Shown: positions 1-10,275 of the stretch, piece by piece | Numbering within the stretch: the stretch's first letter is position 1 | Layout: each line of letters begins with the position of its first letter | NCBI GenBank assembly: GCA_002435745.1 | Contig: DIWT01000043.1 | Coordinates: 124,001-188,000 of the forward strand | Length of the DNA stretch: 64,000 bases | Source: a bacterium UBP15_UBA6099 | Lineage (GTDB): Bacteria > UBP15 > UBA6099 | Direction of reading: 5' to 3' | Position numbers and translations under genes: made by a program | The notes under the pieces: generated by a model | The model's database searches: none | The model's input: the letters and a program-made list of their open reading frames with translations, nothing else | Told to the model about the DNA's origin: nothing

Positions 1-1
1 T

Positions 2-1693
2 GCGCCAATTTCCATAGCAACGGCCGCGCTGGTTTTCGCGTTGCTTTTATTCGTGTCCGTATCGGCCCGTTCTCAGGCTTTCGAGAAATCCACCGTTATG
101 ATTCCCATGCCGGACGGCGTCAATCTCGCCACAGACCTTTACATCCCGAAATCGGACAAGAAAGTCCCGGTCGTTCTCGTCAGAACCACATACAACAAGG
201 ACACGATGAACGTCATACAGCCTTTCATGGCCGGGAAAGGGGTTGCGCTCGCGGTTCAGGACACGAGAGGCCGCTACGCTTCCGAGGGCGTTTCGTCGGT
301 TTTTATCGATGATTCGCTGGACGGATACGAGACGGTTGAGTGGCTGGCGAAGCAGCCGTGGTGCAATGGAAGGGTGGGAACCGCCGGAATCTCCGCTCTC
401 GGCATAACTCAGTACGTCATGCACAAAAAACCGTCCCCCCATCTTGTCTGCCAGCATGTGATGGCGGCTCCGGAAAGTCTTTACGACACCATAGTGTATC
501 AGGGGGGAGCGGTGCGCCGCGCGCTCTTCTACGGATGGATACTCGGCCAGAAATATCCCATGCAGATGATGAACCTTATTCTTTCTCAGGTGGATTACAA
601 CCCGGTGTGGGAGATGATGGACATCACGCCGAACTTCGAGGAAATCGATATCCCGATAATGCACATGTCCGGCTGGTACGATCTTTACACGCGAGGGAAT
701 CTGAACGCGTTCAAAGCCATTAATGAGAGGGGCGGGCCGAACGCGAGAGGGAAACAGCGGCTGGTTGTCGGGCCGTGGACGCACGAAGGTTTTCTGGCTC
801 TTGCGGGCGTCACTCAAGGAGACCTCACATATCCCGGCAACTCGCGCTACGATCTCGGAAAGATAATCGAATGGTTTCAGGAGTGCCTGCAGGGCAGGGA
901 CAAAGGGTATCTGAGCGGGCCTGCGGTGAGGTATTACGTGATGGGCGACCCCGAAACGCCGGGCGCGCCGGGCAACGAGTGGCGCTCTGCTGACGCATGG
1001 CCGATCCCCGCCGAAAACACAGTTTACTACATGTCCGCCGACGGCTCTCTCGCCACCTCAAAACCGGCAGACGAGGGCGCGCTCGCGTTCAAGGACGACC
1101 CGTGGAACCCTGTCCCGACGCTCGGCAGCAGGGCGCACGGACTTCAGCGCCATCCCGTCGATCTCCGCCCCATCGAACAGAGGGACGATGTTCTTGTTTT
1201 CACCACTCCCCCACTCGAACAGCCTCTCGAAGTGACCGGCCCGATAACCGCGAAGATTTTCTTCACCACGGACGTTCCGGACACCGACATAGTGGTCCGT
1301 TTGTCGGATGTTTACCCCGATGGTCGTTCGATGCTCGTCACCGACGGGATAGCCCGCGCGCAGAAAAGGGAAGGAACCCGCTCTAGGAAACTCCTGACTC
1401 CCGGCGAGAGCTATGAGATGGACATTGAGGTCTGGCCGACCAGCCTGATATTCAACACGGGACACAGTCTGCGCGTGGTCGTTTCCGGAACGAACTTTCC
1501 GAGGTTCGACATCAACAGCCACAATGGACGCTATCACAACGTCAAACCCGGTAAGTTCGAAAAGGCGCTTGAGACCGGGCTGGAGGAATTCGTCTACACG
1601 CCCGACCCGGCGGACGACGCGGTTGTCGCCAACACCACTATACACATGAGCGCGGACAAAGCCTCGCGTATAATATTGCCTATTGTCAAGTAG
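2..1693 (+). CDS. CocE/NonD-type (X-Pro dipeptidyl-peptidase S15) alpha/beta hydrolase, 5' truncated
   Basis: This is a secreted serine hydrolase of the CocE/NonD (peptidase S15) family; the family cleaves esters, amides or X-Pro peptides, and the substrate cannot be read here. The frame is open from base 2 and begins with a hydrophobic stretch ending SVSARSQA, so the window cuts inside a signal peptide and the true start lies upstream; the TTG at 41 is not a convincing start. The nucleophile elbow GISALG places the catalytic Ser near base 392, the GWYD segment supplies an Asp near base 680 and the PWTHEG segment a His near base 782. The C-terminal third is the beta-rich jelly-roll domain typical of the family. 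Confidence in the family is high. Confidence 0.85.
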   Translation, partial: APISIATAALVFALLLFVSVSARSQAFEKSTVMIPMPDGVNLATDLYIPKSDKKVPVVLVRTTYNKDTMNVIQPFMAGKGVALAVQDTRGRYASEGVSSVFIDDSLDGYETVEWLAKQPWCNGRVGTAGISALGITQYVMHKKPSPHLVCQHVMAAPESLYDTIVYQGGAVRRALFYGWILGQKYPMQMMNLILSQVDYNPVWEMMDITPNFEEIDIPIMHMSGWYDLYTRGNLNAFKAINERGGPNARGKQRLVVGPWTHEGFLALAGVTQGDLTYPGNSRYDLGKIIEWFQECLQGRDKGYLSGPAVRYYVMGDPETPGAPGNEWRSADAWPIPAENTVYYMSADGSLATSKPADEGALAFKDDPWNPVPTLGSRAHGLQRHPVDLRPIEQRDDVLVFTTPPLEQPLEVTGPITAKIFFTTDVPDTDIVVRLSDVYPDGRSMLVTDGIARAQKREGTRSRKLLTPGESYEMDIEVWPTSLIFNTGHSLRVVVSGTNFPRFDINSHNGRYHNVKPGKFEKALETGLEEFVYTPDPADDAVVANTTIHMSADKASRIILPIVK

Positions 1694-1771
1694 TCAGCGG
1701 CGTTTTCGCTCCGTCATAGCGCGGGTCCGCGCGCGACGCTGCAATCCTTCGTCGCGCGGCTCCTTCATTTA

Positions 1772-1780
1772 TGATATAAT
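1772..1780 (+). promoter_or_regulatory. Extended -10 promoter candidate for yedF
   Basis: The sequence TGATATAAT matches an extended -10 element (TGn followed by TATAAT) 57 bases before the chosen yedF start. No good -35 box is present at the usual distance, as is common for extended -10 promoters. Start-site mapping would settle it. Confidence 0.4.
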
Positions 1781-1837
1781 CTATCCTAGCTATAGAATAA
1801 GCGTATTGTTCGCGAGATTAAGCGATTGGAGAAGTTT

Positions 1838-2440
1838 ATGATTGTCGACGCGAGAGGAATGTCATGTCCTATGCCGGTGGTGATGGCGAAAAAAGCCGTG
1901 GAAACCGCCGGCGGGCAGGAAGTGGTCGTGCTTGTGGACGAAAGAAGCGCGGCGGAGAACATTTTCCGTTTCGCTGCGAGCGCGGGCATGACCGCGGAGA
2001 TATCGCAGGCAGAAGGCCGCATAGAAGTCAGGTTGACGGGAGCCGCTAATACTGAGCTTGCGGAGGCGGAGACATTTTGCGGAGTCGGCGCGGACGGAGC
2101 TATGCGCAAGGGCAGGGCGCTCCTCGTCACTTCGGATCGAATCGGCGCGGACGAGGAACTCGGCGGCGTTCTCATGCGCGCCATGCTCAACGCGCTGGCC
2201 GAAAACGACATTCTCCCCGATAAAATCATCCTGATGAACGCGGCCGTGAAGATGACCGTTCTCGGCTCGGACACCGCAGACGCTCTTAAGACCCTTGAGG
2301 ACAGAGGTGTGGACGTAATGGCTTGCGGAACCTGCCTGAAATATTACGGCCTGATGGACGCCGACAGGCGCGGACGGGTTTCTAACGCCTACGAAATACT
2401 CAATGCCTTGCTCGAAAGCAACGTTTCGCCGTTGATTTAA
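1838..2440 (+). CDS. yedF: YedF-like sulfurtransferase (TusA domain + DsrE domain)
   Basis: The protein of 200 residues joins an N-terminal TusA/SirA-like domain, with the motif RGMSCPMP and its Cys near residue 10, to a C-terminal DsrE-like domain. This is the architecture of YedF, which genomic context elsewhere links to selenium metabolism; its reaction is not established. A CGTC motif near the C-terminus could be redox active. I chose the ATG at 1838 rather than the in-frame TTG at 1826 because GGAG at 1828-1831 sits 6 bases before the ATG. The gene ends 14 bases from the end of typA, so the two are convergent. No other selenium gene (selA, selB, selD) is visible nearby. Confidence 0.85.
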   Translation: MIVDARGMSCPMPVVMAKKAVETAGGQEVVVLVDERSAAENIFRFAASAGMTAEISQAEGRIEVRLTGAANTELAEAETFCGVGADGAMRKGRALLVTSDRIGADEELGGVLMRAMLNALAENDILPDKIILMNAAVKMTVLGSDTADALKTLEDRGVDVMACGTCLKYYGLMDADRRGRVSNAYEILNALLESNVSPLI

Positions 2441-2454
2441 AGTTGATTTCCGAA

Positions 2455-4275
<1,821 letters not shown>

Positions 4276-4328
4276 AATTATTCGAACCGTCTTTCGTTCC
4301 CGCGCGACTATATGAAGCGCAGCGCATC

Positions 4329-4356
4329 ATTATAAGTATTTATTCGAAAAAACCAA
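4329..4356 (-). promoter_or_regulatory. Sigma70-type promoter candidate for typA
   Basis: Read on the minus strand, TTGGTT is followed after 16 bases by a perfect TATAAT, about 54 bases before the typA ATG. The alternative -35 ATTGGT gives a 17-base spacer. The region is locally AT-rich. Confidence 0.5.
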
Positions 4357-4397
4357 TAGAAGATGGAATTTGCCATCAGCGAGGCTTGTCGATGCGC

Positions 4398-5801
4398 TTA
4401 TCCGTTGAACACTGTTTCGTGTCCGAGCCAGAAGTCAGGGGCTTCCGGGTGGTCAGGTTTGAACCAAGAGCCGTTTTTGCCGACGATGCGCACTCTGCGC
4501 AGGGCGTTTAAATCTTCGAGCGGGTTTCCGTCGACTATGATAATGTCAGAGTTTCTGCCCGGCTCGACGGAGCCGAGCCTGTCTTCGACGCGGAGCATGC
4601 GGGCGGCGTTGATGGTGGCGGCGCGAATCGCGTCCAATTTTGACATTCCGGCGTTGTGGAGCCGTTTGATTTCGTCTGCAAGCTCTCCGGGGAACGCGCA
4701 TACGGCTCCGAGGTCGGTTCCGGCGCATATCGGAACGCCCGCCGCGACCAGCTTGCGGGCCGTCTCCTGAACTCCGGCGAAGTTCTTTCTGTTCGCCCGC
4801 CAGAAACCGAATGCCTTGTCGTAACTCTCCCCTTTGAAGTTCAGCCAAGTTTCCGCGATCCAAGTCAGGTGCTTGAGAGGTTTCTCCTCGAACATCTCCG
4901 CGGCGCGCTCGCTCTTGAGGAAGTCCAGTTTCTCCTCGAAACGCGCCATGCCTTCGGAAATTGTCAGAGTCGGAACGACTACGATGCCTTTTTTCAGGAT
5001 CAATTCAATCTCGGCGTCTTTGATAACGCGGTCGTAGACGAGGTGTTCTAGGGTGTCGATGTCGTGTCTGAGAATGCGGACGAGGTCTTCCGACCAGTTG
5101 TGGTGAACGGCGACCTTGAGGAAATGCTCGTGGGCGGTTTTGCAGATGGAGTCGAACACGAAATCGGTGATAGTTGGCATGCGCTTGTGGGCGTCGAATT
5201 CTCTAGTGTAACTTGTGAAACCGATTTTTATATGGTCGGCTCCGAGTTCCTTAAGCCTGCGCACCACCGCGCGCGCCTGTTTCGGAGTCGTGATGTTCAC
5301 TTTCGGCTGGCCTATTGCGGCGGACAGCGGGAAGTAAAGAGGGTTGATGAATTCCGGGTAGCCGTCGCTGCAACTCAATACCGCGCCTGAAGCGAATATG
5401 GTCGGGCCAATCCACTCGCCGTCCGCAATTTTTTCTCTGATGGAGTTCATGGCGCGGATGGTGGACAGCATGTCGCGGACACACACCACGCCGCAAGCGA
5501 GTGTGGCTTCTAGGTTCTTTTTCATCTGGCGGAACGTCCAAGCGCCGAGGAAGCCTTTCTGCTCGGATAGGAAAGGTGAAAGGATATGCGCGTGGCAGTC
5601 GATGAGGCCGGGCATAAGAGTCCGGCCTTCGCCGTCAATCATATCGCAATCCGGCGTGTTGATATCGGCGTCTATATCCCTTATGACCCCGCCGCCGCAA
5701 AGCACGTTCTTAGGCTCGCTAAGGGTTCCGCCGACAACGTCCAGCACGCGAACATTTTTTATAAGGATTTTTTCTTTTGATGTCGCAACTTTTGTAAGCA
5801 T
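4398..5801 (-). CDS. Metal-dependent amidohydrolase (imidazolonepropionase/prolidase-like)
   Basis: The 467-residue protein belongs to the amidohydrolase superfamily, in the subgroup that includes imidazolonepropionase-like and Xaa-Pro dipeptidase-like enzymes. It has the small beta-sandwich start (LIKNVRVLDV), the metal-binding DCHAHI motif, later histidines in VHHNW and TLEHLVYD, and the final catalytic Asp in GTDLGA. The C-terminal segment with SVEPGRNSDIIIVDGNPL is typical of the family. There is no signal peptide, so it should be cytosolic. The ATG at 5801 is preceded by a GGGTGAT-like ribosome site. The substrate cannot be deduced and the neighbours give no pathway clue. Confidence 0.85.
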   Translation of the reverse strand: MLTKVATSKEKILIKNVRVLDVVGGTLSEPKNVLCGGGVIRDIDADINTPDCDMIDGEGRTLMPGLIDCHAHILSPFLSEQKGFLGAWTFRQMKKNLEATLACGVVCVRDMLSTIRAMNSIREKIADGEWIGPTIFASGAVLSCSDGYPEFINPLYFPLSAAIGQPKVNITTPKQARAVVRRLKELGADHIKIGFTSYTREFDAHKRMPTITDFVFDSICKTAHEHFLKVAVHHNWSEDLVRILRHDIDTLEHLVYDRVIKDAEIELILKKGIVVVPTLTISEGMARFEEKLDFLKSERAAEMFEEKPLKHLTWIAETWLNFKGESYDKAFGFWRANRKNFAGVQETARKLVAAGVPICAGTDLGAVCAFPGELADEIKRLHNAGMSKLDAIRAATINAARMLRVEDRLGSVEPGRNSDIIIVDGNPLEDLNALRRVRIVGKNGSWFKPDHPEAPDFWLGHETVFNG

Positions 5802-5976
5802 ATCAAATCACCCGCAAAATTATGGCTTTTGTTCCGGAATAATTCAACAGAAAACTCATAAACTTAAATAGAAGCGACTGCGGGCCAATCGGGGAAAAGC
5901 GATGAAACAGAATAGGCTCTTCCTAAACATTTATTTCTTCGACTTTTTGGCGGGCCGGGCAAGGGGATAGATAGGA

Positions 5977-6684
5977 TTATTCGGACTCGTTGTTCCACTG
6001 CTCAATGAGAGGAATGATTTCGGATACACATTTGATTTTGACGCAGTCGGGAGAATAGATGTCGGCAGGATCGAGAAGGACGGGGAGAACGCCTACCGAG
6101 CGCGCTCCCACGACATCGGCGCTGATGATGTCGCCGACATGGACGCAGGCTTCGGGCGGTTCTCCCGCCTGTTCGAGCGCCATTTGAAAAATCGCGGGGT
6201 CGGGCTTCTCAACGCCTACGATTTTGGAGTCGATGATGAAATCCAGATAATGGGCGAGTCCGGCTTCTTCCAAGAACCCGGCAACGCGTCCGTCCGCGTT
6301 TGAAATGACGCCGAGTGTGTAGCCGTCGCGTTTAAGGCGGGCAAGAGTTTCGGACGATTCAGTCGGGGCGTGGCGCCACAGGTTGTGCAGCCTGTCGCGA
6401 GCGCGGAGCCGCCTTATTATTTCCAGCGCCAAGTCTCTGTCGCCGATGCCGACGCCCGCGAACATGGTTGTGAAATATATCTCCCAGATCATATTGTCGT
6501 CGCGGTCGTCGCGGGACATGTATTCGTCGACGCGTCGTCTCGCTTCGATCTCGGCGGCGCGAAGCCCGCTCTCATCGGACTCTTTCCCTGATTCGGCCAG
6601 TTCATCGATTATCTGGGCGAAATCAAGAAACAGCAGCGTGTTGCCCGCGTCGAAAAAGACAGCTCTTATCTTTCTGTCGTTCAT
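5977..6684 (-). CDS. HAD-superfamily hydrolase
   Basis: This 235-residue protein is a HAD hydrolase with an alpha-helical cap inserted between motifs I and II. Motif I is FDAGNT, motif II VISNAD, the motif III lysine is in VEKPDPAIF and motif IV is HVGDIISAD. In motif I the second Asp that acts as acid/base in phosphatases is replaced by Gly, which is seen in some HAD-IA members but makes phosphatase activity less certain. Same strand as the amidohydrolase, with a 175-base gap. Confidence 0.8.
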   Translation of the reverse strand: MNDRKIRAVFFDAGNTLLFLDFAQIIDELAESGKESDESGLRAAEIEARRRVDEYMSRDDRDDNMIWEIYFTTMFAGVGIGDRDLALEIIRRLRARDRLHNLWRHAPTESSETLARLKRDGYTLGVISNADGRVAGFLEEAGLAHYLDFIIDSKIVGVEKPDPAIFQMALEQAGEPPEACVHVGDIISADVVGARSVGVLPVLLDPADIYSPDCVKIKCVSEIIPLIEQWNNESE

Positions 6685-6728
6685 AATGCGGAAATTGTAA
6701 CGACGGCAAGCGGGTTTGTCTAAAAAAC

Positions 6729-6757
6729 TTGAAAAAAGGCGTTGGCGGGAACATAAT
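6729..6757 (+). promoter_or_regulatory. Sigma70-type promoter candidate
   Basis: TTGAAA and CATAAT are separated by 17 bases, about 70 bases upstream of the secreted glycosidase-like gene starting at 6829. A short inverted repeat (GCGGAT/ATCCGC) lies between the promoter and the gene. Confidence 0.5.
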
Positions 6758-6828
6758 GCGGAATGGATTGTGGCGGATTAAATATCCGCGCGCATCCGCG
6801 AATAATTATGATAACGGCGTGTAACTGA

Positions 6829-9078
6829 ATGTTTTTCATGAACGTAAACAGGGGCGCGTCGTCGCCCGCGAAGGCGTCGGCGTTGTGTGTTATCGCGTTG
6901 TTGCTGGCGTTCGCGGGTTCCGCGTTCGCGCAAGTCTCACCGCAAGGCCCTTCCCCTCAGGTTTTATACGTGAACACAATGCCGATGTTTAACGCGTTCG
7001 AGGCGGGGGCCGACAACAATATACTTGCGCCCGAACACACGCGCATTTTCAACGGAAGGCTTGCGGTAGGCCCGGCGGCGGGGAACATGCTCGGATTTGC
7101 CAACCCCGTGTCGCCCCCGTTCATTACCGAGGAGTTTACTTTAACCGTCAAATTGGACGGTGAAACCGCGACTACGGAAGACCATGTGTGGACGCCGATA
7201 GCGTTCGAGATGAAGGCGCTTGAGCGGCCTGAGTTCGCCTTGATGTCGCGGATAACCACCGTCCATAATGAGGCGGCGTTTCTGTTTGACGTTCAGATAA
7301 AGAACCAGAGATTCGAGCCTCGCGAAGTTGAGATGGCGGTTGAGATGAAAGGTTTCATCGGCAAACCGGGAGCCGCTGAGTGGGGAATGGAGCGTCCGGC
7401 GGCGGCATATCCGGCGATGGCCGTATGGGACGAGGGATTGTCGATGCTGGCCGCTGTGTCAGCAGACGGCGGGGTGTTCTGCCGCTCGACAATGCCCGGC
7501 GCGAGTTTTCAAGACGGACGGCTGGTTGCGAAAACGCATTTCGAGTCCAGAGAGATGAAGAGCTTTGGTTTCCTGTGCGCGGTCGGGGAGATAAAGGACG
7601 CGGTTGAGACGCTGAACAGACACAAGGACAAGCTCCCGACGGATATTTTCGATGAGAGCCGGAACGCGCTCGACCTTGAGATGTACGAAACGTTCAGAAA
7701 ATGGCCGTGGCTCAGGACCATGAACATGGACCTGCTCAAGTTCTACAACAGGTCGGTCATGGGATATTTCATGTCGAGGTGGAGAATCCCGGAAGCGATG
7801 GGGATGGAGCCGTTTTGGTCGAGCGGGGGCAGCGACGGCAGAGGGGCGGCGAGCGGGCTTAGGGATTTCGCGCGAGTGTCGAGGATGCTGATACTGGCGG
7901 ACCCCGCCGCGGCGAGGAACCATATAAGGTTTTATTTTAACGTCGGGGCGGACGCCGCAGCGGGATTCAGCCCGATAGGCCTAGCGGGCGTAGGCGCTCC
8001 TCATCCGTACAACGATTACAGCGCGGTTAAGGCTGTATACGACTACGTTGCCATTACGGGCGACGCGCGTTTTCTGATATTTGGAACGAGGGGCGGCAGG
8101 ATAATCGACGTTCTGAAGACGATAGCCGACCGGGGCGCCGTGGAAGGAGAGCCGCCGACGCTGATCGATTACGGCCCGAACGAGACTTTTCTAAACCTTA
8201 AGAAGCCGGGATACGAGCATTTCGCGCCGACTCCGAACGCCCGCCGGGTGTGGATATATCGCGCGGTGGCGGACCTGATAGAGATGGTCGGGGATGACAA
8301 CGGGACGGCTCAGGCGTTCCGGGCCAAGGCAGACGCGCTGTCGGCTCTGATAAACGAAAAGTTGTGGGACACGGTGGCGAGTTGGCACGAATCAATAGAC
8401 ACTGAAGGCAAACGACGACATGTATGGGCGAGAGACGCGCTGGACGTTCTGCAAACCGGAGTTCCCTCGCCGGAACAGACGGAGTTGCTGATAGGACATA
8501 TAAATCAGTATGATTTCCTCGCTCCCCGGGGCGTTTACAGCATGGCGTTGCGCGAGGCGGGGGGCGAAAATCCCGGCCCTGACTGGGAAGGCAATCTTGC
8601 CGGGATCGCGGACGCGCCGGACCTTGTCGAGACGCTTTACCGTCTGGGGAAACCGGAAAAAGCGGAAGAGCTTCTGGACAGGATATTATGGATAGGCGGG
8701 GCGATGCCTTACTATCCGGAGACAGTCAGGGTGGACGAGCCGGGCTACGACCGGCAGGGAAGGTCGAACTCGATAGCCTCGCTGGCCGGAGCGCAGGCGG
8801 TCATATTCGGAGTGTTCGGGGTGGAGTTCGGGCTGGACGGCTCCGTGACGGCTCTGCCGCGCGCTCTGGCGTCGGACTTTCGCACGGAGATAAAAAACCT
8901 TCGCGTCCGCGGCGTGGACATAACCATGAAGATGCTGGACGGCAAGTTTTATCACAGGCTGAACGACTATCCGGAGATCTCGTCTCCGCTGGGCGAGCGC
9001 GCGACGATTATTCCCGGCGCTCCTATCGTCCCTCTCAGCGTCATCGACGAAGGCGGCGGGTGCGGGCAGATTCGGTAG
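6829..9078 (+). CDS. Secreted six-hairpin (alpha/alpha)6 glycosidase-like protein
   Basis: The 749-residue product starts with a clear signal peptide that ends at GSAFAQ, so it is exported. The middle and C-terminal parts resemble the (alpha/alpha)6-barrel of debranching-enzyme and glycoside-hydrolase families: segments such as WSSGGSDGRG, PHPYNDYSAVKAVYDYV and LNEKLWD-like helices carry repeated acidic and aromatic residues. The N-terminal part is beta-rich, as in those families. I could not assign a GH family or a substrate. The ATG at 6829 lacks a strong ribosome site; the in-frame ATG at 6838 is an alternative. A carbohydrate role would fit the YdjC-like deacetylase at 15.3 kb, but this is inference. 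Confidence 0.6.
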   Translation: MFFMNVNRGASSPAKASALCVIALLLAFAGSAFAQVSPQGPSPQVLYVNTMPMFNAFEAGADNNILAPEHTRIFNGRLAVGPAAGNMLGFANPVSPPFITEEFTLTVKLDGETATTEDHVWTPIAFEMKALERPEFALMSRITTVHNEAAFLFDVQIKNQRFEPREVEMAVEMKGFIGKPGAAEWGMERPAAAYPAMAVWDEGLSMLAAVSADGGVFCRSTMPGASFQDGRLVAKTHFESREMKSFGFLCAVGEIKDAVETLNRHKDKLPTDIFDESRNALDLEMYETFRKWPWLRTMNMDLLKFYNRSVMGYFMSRWRIPEAMGMEPFWSSGGSDGRGAASGLRDFARVSRMLILADPAAARNHIRFYFNVGADAAAGFSPIGLAGVGAPHPYNDYSAVKAVYDYVAITGDARFLIFGTRGGRIIDVLKTIADRGAVEGEPPTLIDYGPNETFLNLKKPGYEHFAPTPNARRVWIYRAVADLIEMVGDDNGTAQAFRAKADALSALINEKLWDTVASWHESIDTEGKRRHVWARDALDVLQTGVPSPEQTELLIGHINQYDFLAPRGVYSMALREAGGENPGPDWEGNLAGIADAPDLVETLYRLGKPEKAEELLDRILWIGGAMPYYPETVRVDEPGYDRQGRSNSIASLAGAQAVIFGVFGVEFGLDGSVTALPRALASDFRTEIKNLRVRGVDITMKMLDGKFYHRLNDYPEISSPLGERATIIPGAPIVPLSVIDEGGGCGQIR

Positions 9079-9085
9079 CGCGTTG

Positions 9086-9114
9086 TTGACACGAAAGAGC
9101 CGCGCGGGTAAATT
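9086..9114 (+). promoter_or_regulatory. Sigma70-type promoter candidate for nikR
   Basis: A perfect TTGACA is followed after 17 bases by TAAATT, 33 bases before the nikR ATG at 9148. This is one of the best promoter matches in the window. Confidence 0.6.
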
Positions 9115-9147
9115 CACTTCCACAAGGTCGGATTGGAGAACAACTAT

Positions 9148-9564
9148 ATGAGCGGCATGACGAGGTTCGGGATGTCGATGGAAGAAGACCTCCTCGACAA
9201 ATTCGAGAGATATATGAAGCGCAAAGGGTACACCAACAGGTCGGAGGCAATCAGGGATTTGATCCGCGACGCGCTGGTGAAGGATGAATGGGACGGGGGC
9301 GAGGCGGACTCTATAGGAACGGTAACCATCGTTTACGATCATCACTCGCGCGAGCTGTCGAGCAAGCTCACTCACAGCCAGCACCAGAATATCGGGCAGG
9401 TGGTGGCGGCGATGCACGTGCATGTTGACGCGCACCACTGTCTGGAGGCGCTCATCCTGCGCGGCAAAGGGCGCGACATAAAAACTCTGGGAGACCACAT
9501 TGTGGGCACAAAAGGCGTCAAGCACGGACAGATGACTTTCACCACTCTCGAAGCGATAGTTTGA
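9148..9564 (+). CDS. nikR: Nickel-responsive transcriptional regulator NikR
   Basis: The 138-residue protein has an N-terminal ribbon-helix-helix DNA-binding domain (TRFGMSMEEDLLDKFE and RSEAIRDLIRDAL) and a C-terminal ACT-like nickel-sensing domain. The metal ligands in HVHVDAHHC match the His-x-His-x5-Cys pattern of known NikR, and the upstream His is present in THSQHQ. NikR represses nickel uptake genes when nickel is replete. The ATG at 9148 has GGAGA eight bases upstream and is preferred over the TTG at 9133. No nickel transporter is adjacent, but nickel enzymes (LarA, CODH, ACS) are encoded in the same window. Confidence 0.93.
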   Translation: MSGMTRFGMSMEEDLLDKFERYMKRKGYTNRSEAIRDLIRDALVKDEWDGGEADSIGTVTIVYDHHSRELSSKLTHSQHQNIGQVVAAMHVHVDAHHCLEALILRGKGRDIKTLGDHIVGTKGVKHGQMTFTTLEAIV

Positions 9565-9628
9565 GCGGAGATTGCTAGAACCTAATAAAGCCCGCGCGCG
9601 GGCGGATTTCCTCAACGAGGCGGACGAC

Positions 9629-10162
9629 ATGCAAAGATACAGAATCGTGGATTATTATGATTTCCCGATAGACACAGTGGTTGACCTGCTTATGGAAACC
9701 GAGGGGCTTTACGACCTGAAAGACCTGCCGAACGTTCAGACGAACACGCCCTTGGAATGCCGGGACGAAGGCGACCGCAAATTGATAAAAAATAAATGGT
9801 GCGTTCACGGGCAGATACCGAAAGCCGCCCAAAAACTCATCAAGCCGGAGATGCTCACGTTCGTCGAGGATTCTGTATGGGACCGCAGGGACAGGACTTA
9901 TTCGACGAAAATCATACCGAACTATCTGTCGAACCTGATCAATTGCCGCCATAAGCTCGAATTCTTCGACAACGGGGACGGGCGCACCCGCCGCGTGTTG
10001 AGCGGATTCTTCGAATTGAAGGTTCCGATTATCGGCCCGCTGTTCGAGCTTGCTGTCGTTCAGCAACTGAAGAACAATGCGGAAGCGGACTTTAAGATGG
10101 GAAACAACGCGATAAAGAAATATGTGGTAGAACACGATTACAAGCCGAAAAACGGGAGCTGA
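9629..10162 (+). CDS. SRPBCC/DUF2505-like protein
   Basis: A 177-residue protein that resembles the SRPBCC (START-like) fold, possibly DUF2505: N-terminal YDFPIDTVVDLL corresponds to the first strand and helix, the middle is strand-rich, and a long C-terminal helix (LFELAVVQQLKNNAEADFKMG) would close the ligand cavity. Such proteins bind hydrophobic ligands; the ligand here is unknown. The ATG at 9629 is chosen because GAGG lies just upstream and the sequence before it is not conserved-looking. It follows nikR with a 64-base gap on the same strand. Confidence 0.55.
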   Translation: MQRYRIVDYYDFPIDTVVDLLMETEGLYDLKDLPNVQTNTPLECRDEGDRKLIKNKWCVHGQIPKAAQKLIKPEMLTFVEDSVWDRRDRTYSTKIIPNYLSNLINCRHKLEFFDNGDGRTRRVLSGFFELKVPIIGPLFELAVVQQLKNNAEADFKMGNNAIKKYVVEHDYKPKNGS

Positions 10163-10275
10163 CGCGGCCCCCTGCGGATTTTGCCGGCGCCGGCGCGCAA
10201 TGACCGATAATGCGGCAGCCGGAGAACATCCGGCGGCGATAAGTCCGACAGGCTGAACCTGAAAGACAGTCCGCA

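Noticed and set aside
1058..1645. Long antisense open frames opposite confident genes (here and opposite hdrA, acsB, aacS and others)
   Set aside because: They are shadows caused by GC-rich codon use: Arg/His/Val-rich translations, no family likeness, no ribosome sites.
41..1693. Start of the CocE-type gene at TTG 41
   Set aside because: The frame is open and hydrophobic upstream of it to the window edge, so the gene is truncated, not started there.
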